In this document: in pieces, positions 6,937 through 13,023 of the stretch
How positions within the stretch are numbered: position 1 is the stretch's first letter
Layout of the letters: every line of letters begins with the position of its first letter
From: UBA8231 sp964512165
Lineage (GTDB): Bacteria; Latescibacterota; UBA2968; UBA8231
DNA length: 18,387 nucleotides
Direction of reading: 5' to 3'
NCBI GenBank assembly: GCA_964512165.1
Contig: CAZEHQ010000068.1
Location: 1-18,387, forward strand
Translations under genes and position numbers: made by a program
Notes under the pieces: model-generated
The model's input: only the letters and a program-made list of their open reading frames with translations
What the model was told of the DNA's origin: nothing
Database searches by the model: none

Positions 6937-7945
6937 GGCCGTGAAGCCCATCGCGGAGACCCGCGGCCTGGGCAAGTACTTCCCTGTCCGCCGCGGGGCC
7001 TGGGGGCGCGTCCGCGGCTGGGTGCGCGCGGTGGATGGCGTCTCCCTGCAAGTGTGGCCCGGCGAAACCCTCGGCGTCGTCGGCGAGAGCGGCTGCGGCA
7101 AGACAACCCTCGGCCGGCTGATGCTGCGGCTCCTCGACGCCACCTCGGGGGCGGCGTACTTTCAGGGCCGGAACCTCGCGGACCTCGACGGCCGCGAGCT
7201 GCGGTCGCTGCGGCGGCACATGCAGATGGTGTTCCAGGATCCGTACAGCTCCCTGAATCCGAGGATGCGCGTGCGCGCTCTTCTCGGAGAGGGGCCCCGG
7301 ATCCACGGGATCGCGGAGGGCCGGATGTCCGCGCGGGTGGCCGAGCTTCTGGAGAGGGTTGGCCTGCCGGCCGGCGCCGCCTCCCGGTACCCGCACGAGT
7401 TCAGTGGCGGGCAGCGGCAACGGATCGGCATCGCCCGGGCGCTGGCGGTGAACCCGGCCTTCGTGGTCGCCGATGAGCCGGTCTCCGCTCTCGATGTCTC
7501 CGTGCAGGGGCAGATCGTGAATCTGCTCCAGGACATCCAGCGCGATCTCGGGCTCACGTACCTCTTCATCGCTCACGACCTGGGCGTCATTCGGCACGTC
7601 GCCGACCGGGTGGCCGTGATGTACTTGGGACGAATCGTGGAGCTTGCCACCCGGGACCAGTTGTTCGGCTCGCCGAGCCATCCCTATACCCGGGCGCTGA
7701 TGGCCGCCGTGCCGGTGCCGGACCCGGCCGCCCGCCGGCAGCGGGTGGTGCTGGGCGGCGATATCCCCAGCCCCGCCCGCGTGCCCGTGGGCTGCGCCTT
7801 CCACCCGCGTTGTCCCGAGGCGCGCGACCGCTGCCGGCGGGAGGTGCCAGGCCTCGTGGACCCGGGAGACGGGCGGCGCGTGGCCTGCCTGTTGAGAGAC
7901 CCGGCGTCAGGCCCGGCCAGGGCGGGCGCCCACCAGGAGAGCTGA
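6923..7945 (+). CDS. oppF: Oligopeptide/dipeptide ABC transporter ATPase (OppF/DppF-like)
   Basis: This is the second ATPase of the pair, 340 residues long. It has Walker A GESGCGKT (54-61), Q-loop Gln105 in VFQDPYSSLNPRM, signature FSGGQRQR (160-167), Walker B VVADEP (181-186), D-loop SALDVS and switch His218. The VFQDPYSSLNPRM form and FSGGQRQR are typical of the F subunit, whereas the gene upstream has the D-type variants. Four C-terminal cysteines (291, 297, 304, 322) repeat the OppD pattern. The ATG is inside the oppD end, with GGAGGTG (6914-6920) as ribosome-binding site. The last 15 residues are a Pro/Ala/Gly-rich tail. Substrate is unknown because the membrane and binding components are elsewhere. 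Confidence 0.9.
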   Translation: MPPSEAVKPIAETRGLGKYFPVRRGAWGRVRGWVRAVDGVSLQVWPGETLGVVGESGCGKTTLGRLMLRLLDATSGAAYFQGRNLADLDGRELRSLRRHMQMVFQDPYSSLNPRMRVRALLGEGPRIHGIAEGRMSARVAELLERVGLPAGAASRYPHEFSGGQRQRIGIARALAVNPAFVVADEPVSALDVSVQGQIVNLLQDIQRDLGLTYLFIAHDLGVIRHVADRVAVMYLGRIVELATRDQLFGSPSHPYTRALMAAVPVPDPAARRQRVVLGGDIPSPARVPVGCAFHPRCPEARDRCRREVPGLVDPGDGRRVACLLRDPASGPARAGAHQES

Positions 7946-7951
7946 CGCAAA

Positions 7952-9766
7952 ATGATGACGAAACTGCGCGAGCGCACGGGCATCATCATGTGGTTCGTGA
8001 TCCTCGCCTTTGTAGGGCTGATCGTCGTGGAATGGGGAGCCGACTACTCCGGCACGTCCACTGGGCGGGGCACGGACGTGGTGGGCTCCATCAACGGGGA
8101 GCAGGTCTCCTACCGCCTCTTCCAGCAGGCGCTGCAGAACGCGGCGCGCCTGCGCCGGCAGGAGGGGGGGGAGACCGATCAGCTCGTGGGCGAGGTCTGG
8201 CAGGCCCTGGTCTCGGAGGTCCTGCTGCGCCAGGAGGTCCACCGCCTGGGCATCGAGATCACCGACGAGGAGCTCGCCTTCTACGCGAGGAACTCGCCGC
8301 CGGACGTGGTCCGGGAGCTGTCCGCCTTCCAGCGCGACGGCGAGTTCGACCTCGAGCTCTACCAGCAGATCTTCAGCGACGAGACCACGGTGCGGGAGCA
8401 GCGCTCCTTCATCGCCCAGGTGGAGCGGATGATCCACCAGCAGCTGATCGCCCGGCGCCTGCAGGGACTGCTGGCCGAGACCGCCCGTGTCACCCCCCAG
8501 GAGGTCCGCCGGCACTATGAGGACCGCAACGAGAGGGCCACCGTCGAGTACGCCTTCGTGCCGGTGTCGACGGTCCCGGCCGTCGGCGTGACGGTGACCG
8601 ACGAGGACTTGCGCGCCCGCTACGACGAGCGCAGGGGCGATTTCCGGCACCCCGAGCAGATCCAGGTGATCTACGTGCTCATGCCCCGCCAACCGAGCGC
8701 CGCGGACTCGGCCGAGGTGGCCGAGGAGATCGCCCGCCTGCGCCGCGAGATCGTCGAGGCGGGAGCCGACTTCGGCGACATGGCGTCGGCCATGTCGGAC
8801 GACGAGGGCACCGCGGAGAATGGCGGCGATCTCGGTCTCTTCGGCCGCGGCTCCATGGTTGCCGAGTTCGAAGAGGCGGCCTTCGCCCTGGCCCCGGGGG
8901 AGGTCTCTCAGCCGGTGCAGACCACCTACGGCTGGCACCTCATCAAGGTAGAGGAGCGGCCTGCCGCCGAGCCCGGGGAGGAGGAGCGGGTCCGGGCCCG
9001 CCACCTCCTGCTCAAGCACCGGGCCTCGCCGCAGACGGAAGACGAGATCCTCGAGCGGGCCGAGGCCCTGGCGGCCGCGGCGGCCGAGGGCGGGTTGCGC
9101 CAGGCGGCGCTCAGCGAGGGGGTGGAGGTCCGAGAGGCCGGCTGGATCGGCCGCGGGGGGTCGCTTCCGGGCGTGACAGGCGGCACGGGCTGGGTCGTGG
9201 GCCGGCTCTTCGACAGCGAGGTCGGCGAGCAGAGCCCCGTGGGCAGCACCGAGGCGGGGTACTTCGTGGCCGAGCTCACCGGGCGCCGGACCGAGGGCGT
9301 CCTCCCTCTCGACGAGGTCCGGCCGCAGCTGGAGTCGGCGGTGCGGCGCCTCAAGCGCTCCGAGATCGCCGGCGAGAAGCTGCTCCCGGTGAAGGAGGCG
9401 GTGGAGGCGGGGCAGGACTTTGCCGACGCCGTGGCCGCCGCGGGACTCGAGGTCCGCAGCGGCGGGCCCTTCGCGAGAATGGACTTCGTCCCCGGTGTCG
9501 GCCGGGGCGGCGAGTTCGCCGGCGCCGCCTTCGCCCTGGAGGCCGGCCAGGTGAGCGGCGTCGTGGTCCAGGGCAACGGCGCCTACCTCCTGCACCTGAC
9601 CGGGAAGACCGCCATCGACGAGGCCGCCTTCGAGGAGGAACGGGCCGGGGTCGAGGCGGAGCTCCTGCAGACGCGCCGCGCCGAGTCGCTGCAGGTGTGG
9701 TATGCGCAGATCTACGAGAACGCCGACATCGAGGACAACCGGCACCAGTTCTACTCGAACTTCTGA
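7952..9766 (+). CDS. ppiD: PpiD-like membrane-anchored periplasmic chaperone (SurA_N/parvulin)
   Basis: The 604-residue product resembles PpiD, an inner-membrane foldase helper near the Sec translocon. One transmembrane helix (about 11-27, MWFVILAFVGLIVVEWG) leaves the rest in the periplasm. A SurA_N-like helical region spans about 44-200. A parvulin domain follows (about 235-335), with GGDLGLFGRG (291-300) and His329 in YGWHLIKV. The first parvulin His position reads VIYVL (Tyr241), as if substituted; a partial second parvulin start, RARHLLLK with His351, leads into a degenerate region. E. coli PpiD has an inactive parvulin domain, so a chaperone-only role is plausible here. ATG 7952 is followed at once by another ATG; AGGAG is at 7935-7939. 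It starts six bases after oppF. Confidence 0.85.
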   Translation: MMTKLRERTGIIMWFVILAFVGLIVVEWGADYSGTSTGRGTDVVGSINGEQVSYRLFQQALQNAARLRRQEGGETDQLVGEVWQALVSEVLLRQEVHRLGIEITDEELAFYARNSPPDVVRELSAFQRDGEFDLELYQQIFSDETTVREQRSFIAQVERMIHQQLIARRLQGLLAETARVTPQEVRRHYEDRNERATVEYAFVPVSTVPAVGVTVTDEDLRARYDERRGDFRHPEQIQVIYVLMPRQPSAADSAEVAEEIARLRREIVEAGADFGDMASAMSDDEGTAENGGDLGLFGRGSMVAEFEEAAFALAPGEVSQPVQTTYGWHLIKVEERPAAEPGEEERVRARHLLLKHRASPQTEDEILERAEALAAAAAEGGLRQAALSEGVEVREAGWIGRGGSLPGVTGGTGWVVGRLFDSEVGEQSPVGSTEAGYFVAELTGRRTEGVLPLDEVRPQLESAVRRLKRSEIAGEKLLPVKEAVEAGQDFADAVAAAGLEVRSGGPFARMDFVPGVGRGGEFAGAAFALEAGQVSGVVVQGNGAYLLHLTGKTAIDEAAFEEERAGVEAELLQTRRAESLQVWYAQIYENADIEDNRHQFYSNF

Positions 9767-9785
9767 GCCAGGAGAGCACTTGGTC

Positions 9786-10697
9786 ATGCCAGCCACACCC
9801 GCAGAGACGCGCATCGGCTTCGTCGGCCTCGGGATCATGGGCGCTCCCATGGCCCTGAACCTCATGAAGGCCGGGTTTTCGCTGAAGGTCTACAATCGCT
9901 CGGACCGTCCCGGCGTGCAGGAGGTGGTCGAGGCCGGCGGCCGCCGTGCCGCCTCCCCGAGGGAGGCGGCCGAAGGCAGCGACGTGATCATCACCATCGT
10001 CACCGACACGCCCGACGTGGAGGCGGTGATCCTGGGCGAGGAGGGCGTCGTCCACGGCTCCCGCAGGGGGGCCACCGTCATCGACATGAGCACCATCTCG
10101 CCCCGCGTCACCCGCGAGATCTCCGCGCGCCTGCAGGAGTCGGGCGTGCACATGCTCGACGCCCCGGTGAGCGGCGGTGACGTGGGCGCCCAGCAGGGGA
10201 CGCTGTCGATCATGGTAGGGGGCGAGCAGTCCGTCTTCGACGACTGTCTGCCCGTCTTCGAGGCCATGGGAAAGAACATCAACCTCATCGGCGGCAGCGG
10301 CGCCGGGCAGACGACCAAGGCCTGCAATCAGATCGCCGTGGCCTGCGCCAACCTGGCCATGGCCGAGGCCCTGATGCTGGCGGCGGCCTCGGAGCTGGAC
10401 GTGGGGAAGGTCCTCGACGCCATCTCCGGCGGAGCCGCGGGTTCCTGGCAGATGACCAATCTGGGCCCGCGGATTCTCAAGGGGGACTTCGATCCCGGTT
10501 TCATGGTGCGGCTGCAGCAGAAGGACCTCAAGCTGGTCCTCGAGGCGGCCAACGACATCAAGCTGGCCCTGCCGGGCACGAGCATCGCCCATCAGTACTT
10601 CAACATCGTCGAACGCCTCGGCGGCGCCGACGAAGGCACCCAGGCGCTGATCAAGTCGTACGAGGCCCAGGCCGGGACGGAGGCGCGAGCCGGATAG
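9786..10697 (+). CDS. garR: Beta-hydroxyacid dehydrogenase (2-hydroxy-3-oxopropionate reductase type)
   Basis: This enzyme family oxidises or reduces beta-hydroxyacids with NAD(P), for example tartronate semialdehyde to glycerate (GarR/GlxR) or 3-hydroxyisobutyrate. The 303-residue product shows the nucleotide motif GFVGLGIMGAPMALNL (11-26), the substrate signature DAPVSGG (125-131) with Ser129, the catalytic Lys178 with Asn181 (TTKACNQ), and Lys246-Asp247 in QQKDLKLVLE. ATG 9786 has AGGAGAG at 9770-9776. It lies 19 bases after the ppiD stop. The exact substrate is not determinable; GarR/GlxR is the nearest match by sequence feel. Bases 10206-10271 (residues 141-162) reappear in corrupted form just right of the assembly gap. 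Confidence 0.85.
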   Translation: MPATPAETRIGFVGLGIMGAPMALNLMKAGFSLKVYNRSDRPGVQEVVEAGGRRAASPREAAEGSDVIITIVTDTPDVEAVILGEEGVVHGSRRGATVIDMSTISPRVTREISARLQESGVHMLDAPVSGGDVGAQQGTLSIMVGGEQSVFDDCLPVFEAMGKNINLIGGSGAGQTTKACNQIAVACANLAMAEALMLAAASELDVGKVLDAISGGAAGSWQMTNLGPRILKGDFDPGFMVRLQQKDLKLVLEAANDIKLALPGTSIAHQYFNIVERLGGADEGTQALIKSYEAQAGTEARAG

Positions 10698-10706
10698 GAT
10701 GGGACC

Positions 10707-10716
10707 NNNNNNNNNN
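10707..10716. other. Assembly gap (10 N)
   Basis: Ten consecutive N bases mark a scaffold join, and the true gap length is not knowable from the sequence. It starts nine bases after the garR stop. Those bases (10698-10706) include ATGGGACC with ATG at 10699, which, with the gap as drawn, is in the same reading frame as the NAD kinase to the right. That ATG could be the lost nadK start. Confidence 0.97.
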
Positions 10717-10782
10717 TCTATCATGTTTTGGGGCTAGCAGTCAGTCTTCCTCGACTGTCTGACCTTCTTAGAGGCCTGGGGT
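10717..10782 (+). repeat. Degraded echo of garR bases 10206-10271, probably artefact
   Basis: These 66 bases align without indels to 10206-10271 inside garR, with 52 identities (79 %). Translated in the same phase, the copy reads SIMFWG-stop-QSVFLDCLTFLEAWG against SIMVGGEQSVFDDCLPVFEAMG. All 14 differences are transversions, mostly G to T, A to T and C to A. One creates an in-frame TAG at 10735. Weak similarity may continue to about 10791. A real gene duplicate would show transitions and third-position bias, so I read this as low-quality sequence at a contig end. A relic of a tandem duplication is the less likely alternative. Confidence 0.75.
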
Positions 10783-11571
10783 AATACCCTCCGCAAGATC
10801 GGCGCCCTCCTGCGCGACGAGGGACAGCCCTTTCCCCTCGACGAGATGCGCCGCCTCCTCGACGGGCACGGCATCGAGTTGTGCGTTCTGGAGGACAGGG
10901 CGCCGCCGCCGGAGAACCTCGACCTGGTGATGGCCATGGGCGGGGACGGCACCGTCCTGCGCGCCCTGGATCTCTGTCCGGAGGCCCCGGTGCTGGCCAT
11001 CAACTACGGCACCGTGGGATTCCTCACCGCCGGCGACCGCTCCGACCTGGAGCGCATCCTCGGCCGCCTGGTGGCCGGCGACTACATCCTCAGCGAGCGC
11101 CTGGCTCTCACCTGCCGCTACCCCGGCGGCGAGGTGCGCGCCGTGAACGAGGTGCTGGTGCGCAGCAGCAACCGCCTCGTCTTCATCGACGTCTTCGTGG
11201 ACGGATCGAAGATCCGGACGATCTGCGGAGACGGCGTCGTCGTCGGCACCCCCACGGGGAGCACCGGCTTCCTCCTGGCCACGGGCGCCCCCATCGTGAT
11301 GCCCGAGGTCCGCTGTCTCGTCCTCGACGGCATCAACGAGTACAACTTCAGCTCCCGGTCGCTGATTCTGCGGCCCGAGGCCCGCGTGCGCCTGCATGTG
11401 AGCCCAGAGACCCGCGAGCCCGAGGTGCTGCTCACCGCCGATGGACGGCGCACGGGAGAGCTGGCCCCCGGCGACGATGTGAGAATCGCCTCCTCGGAGC
11501 GCACGGCGCGGCTGATCTACTTCGAGCCGAGTTACTTCTTCCACAACCTGACTTCCAAGCTGTCGTGGTGA
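10783..11571 (+). CDS. nadK: NAD kinase, 5' end lost at assembly gap
   Basis: NAD kinase phosphorylates NAD to NADP with ATP. The visible part carries VMAMGGDGTVLRAL (the GGDGT phosphate-binding motif), INYGTVGFLTAG, NEVLVRSS in the NDV/NE position, GTPTGSTGFLLATGAPIV, LTADGRRTGELAPGDDV and the typical C-terminal FHNLTSKLSW. The first ATG in the intact sequence is 10846, but recognisable coding sequence (RKIGALLRDEG) extends upstream to about 10783. The expected N-terminal strand (a VGIVxN type motif) is missing, so the true start lies in or left of the gap, possibly ATG 10699. The stop shares GTGA with the next gene. No fault is seen within the remaining kinase body. The coordinate given for the 5' end is approximate. 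Confidence 0.9.
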   Translation, partial: NTLRKIGALLRDEGQPFPLDEMRRLLDGHGIELCVLEDRAPPPENLDLVMAMGGDGTVLRALDLCPEAPVLAINYGTVGFLTAGDRSDLERILGRLVAGDYILSERLALTCRYPGGEVRAVNEVLVRSSNRLVFIDVFVDGSKIRTICGDGVVVGTPTGSTGFLLATGAPIVMPEVRCLVLDGINEYNFSSRSLILRPEARVRLHVSPETREPEVLLTADGRRTGELAPGDDVRIASSERTARLIYFEPSYFFHNLTSKLSW

Positions 11572-12209
11572 CCGGCGCCGTCGCCGTCACCGGAGCCGAC
11601 CGGACCATGGGAGCGGCCCTCTGCCGGGGCCTGTCCGTTGCCGGCGAGGTCATCGCCATCGGCGGGAGCCCCGGTCCCCGGACGGACCTCGGCGGGGTGG
11701 TGGACTACCGGACCGCCGACCTGCGCCTTCCCGAGGCCGCCCGCGAGGCGGTGCAAGGGGCCGCTGCCATCGTCCATACCCAGCCCCATGGCGGTTTTGC
11801 GGAGGAAGACGCGGCGTCCGAGGCAGAGATGCTCGACTTCCTCGGCCGGGGCACCTATGTCCTCGTGCAGGCCGCCCGCGAAGCGGGGATCGGCCGCATC
11901 GTCCTCGTGAGCCCCATCTCGCTGATGCACGACTACCCCGCCGATTACGTCGTCGAACCGTGGTGGCGGCCGCGTCCGCGGCCCGACGGCGAGTCCTTGG
12001 CGCCATACCTGTCGGAACTCGTCTGCCGCGAGATCGCCCGCACGGGCGCCATCGAGGTGCGCTGTCTGCGCATGGGGGACCTCGACGATCCTGAAGGCAC
12101 GTCCTCCGGGGAAGCCGTGCAGGCCGTCGCCATGGCCCTGGGCCGCGAAGCGGCTGCCGACGGGTACTGCTGGAGCGTGGACCATGTCCTCACCGGCGGC
12201 GGGAGCTGA
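11568..12209 (+). CDS. Atypical short SDR / NAD-dependent epimerase-like protein
   Basis: The 213-residue product looks like an extended SDR (NAD(P)-dependent epimerase/dehydratase superfamily). An N-terminal Rossmann strand VAVTGADRTMGAAL (5-18) is followed by an acidic DL pair (51-52), AAAIVHTQP (65-73) and a strand IVLVSPISLMH (111-121). In the catalytic segment, APYLSELVCREIAR, Tyr147 is kept but the lysine four residues on is Leu151. The protein is also short for the extended class (about 300 residues). It may be a non-catalytic or altered SDR. GTG 11568 overlaps the nadK stop (GTGA); an adjacent in-frame GTG at 11565 is possible. The next SDR gene starts two bases after this stop, so the two products may act together. 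No specific substrate is suggested. Confidence 0.7.
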   Translation: MTGAVAVTGADRTMGAALCRGLSVAGEVIAIGGSPGPRTDLGGVVDYRTADLRLPEAAREAVQGAAAIVHTQPHGGFAEEDAASEAEMLDFLGRGTYVLVQAAREAGIGRIVLVSPISLMHDYPADYVVEPWWRPRPRPDGESLAPYLSELVCREIARTGAIEVRCLRMGDLDDPEGTSSGEAVQAVAMALGREAAADGYCWSVDHVLTGGGS

Positions 12210-12210
12210 G

Positions 12211-13014
12211 ATGGCCGCGGTCGAGGGCGGGAGAGTGGTGATCTTCGGGGCCGGCGGGCCGGTGGGGGCGGCGACGATGGAGGCCCTGAAGGACCACCAT
12301 ACGCTGCGCTGCACCGATCTCGCGCCCCTCGACCGGATCGTGGCCGAGGAGCGGCGGCAGAGCGCAAGGGCGCCCCTGCCCCCGCTTCTTCCGGCGCCCC
12401 ACGAGCGCAGGGTCGTGGACGTCACCCGCTACGACCAGGTCCTGGAGGCCTGCCGGGGAATGGACGCGGCCATCAATGTCACCGTCCTGCGGGACCACCC
12501 CGAGAAGGCCTTCACCGTCAACACCGTGGGCGCCTTCCACGTGGCCCGCGCCGCCGCCGAGTGCGGACTTCAGCGGCTGATCCACACCGGGCCCTTCCAC
12601 GTCGCCCTGCACCACGCCGCCGATTCCTGGCACGACCACGACGTGCCGGACGAGATCCCCCTGCACCCGGGGGACGACCTCTACGCGCTGACCAAGTACC
12701 TGGGCGGCGAGATCACCCGGGTCTTCGCCGAAGAGGGAGGGGTCGAGACCCTGACCTTCCTGTACTGCCTCTTCCGGCCGCGGGAGATCCTCCCCGAGGA
12801 GCGCGGCCGCGGCGTCGGTCCCTTCACCGTCTCCTGGGAGGACACGGGCCGGGCCATGCTCCACGGCCTGCGGGCGCCGGCCATGCCTTCGCCCCACGAG
12901 GTCTTCCTCATCTGCGCCCGCCAGCCCCACGGCAAGTACCGCGTCGACAAGGCCCGCCGCCTGCTGGGCTGGGAAGCCGCCGACACCTGGGAGGAGTTGC
13001 TGCGCCGGAGCTGA
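12211..13014 (+). CDS. NAD-dependent epimerase/dehydratase family protein (extended SDR)
   Basis: This 267-residue extended SDR has the cofactor motif VVIFGAGGPVGAATMEAL (9-26, GxxGxxG), DAAINVTVLRDHP (85-97), NTVGAFHVARAAAECGLQRL (104-123), a strand ending in IHTG with Thr126 and the intact YALTK pair Tyr158/Lys162. These support an NAD(P)-dependent sugar epimerase, dehydratase or reductase. The segment between Thr126 and Tyr158 is unusually histidine-rich (His130, 134, 135, 141, 143, 152). ATG 12211 begins one base after the preceding stop; an in-frame ATG at 12184 would overlap that gene and start before the Rossmann motif by extra low-complexity residues, so it is less likely. It converges on the minus-strand gene 9 bases away, without a visible terminator. 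Substrate unknown. Confidence 0.82.
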   Translation: MAAVEGGRVVIFGAGGPVGAATMEALKDHHTLRCTDLAPLDRIVAEERRQSARAPLPPLLPAPHERRVVDVTRYDQVLEACRGMDAAINVTVLRDHPEKAFTVNTVGAFHVARAAAECGLQRLIHTGPFHVALHHAADSWHDHDVPDEIPLHPGDDLYALTKYLGGEITRVFAEEGGVETLTFLYCLFRPREILPEERGRGVGPFTVSWEDTGRAMLHGLRAPAMPSPHEVFLICARQPHGKYRVDKARRLLGWEAADTWEELLRRS

Positions 13015-13023
13015 GACCTGCGG

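Noticed and set aside
5367..7143. Two long minus-strand frames opposite lipM, oppD and oppF
   Set aside because: Arg/Pro/Ser-rich shadows of a GC-rich coding region; the plus-strand genes are intact.
10717..10782. A second garR-like gene or functional paralogue to the right of the gap
   Set aside because: Only 22 codons are similar, with an in-frame TAG and solely transversion differences, and the sequence then runs directly into NAD kinase.
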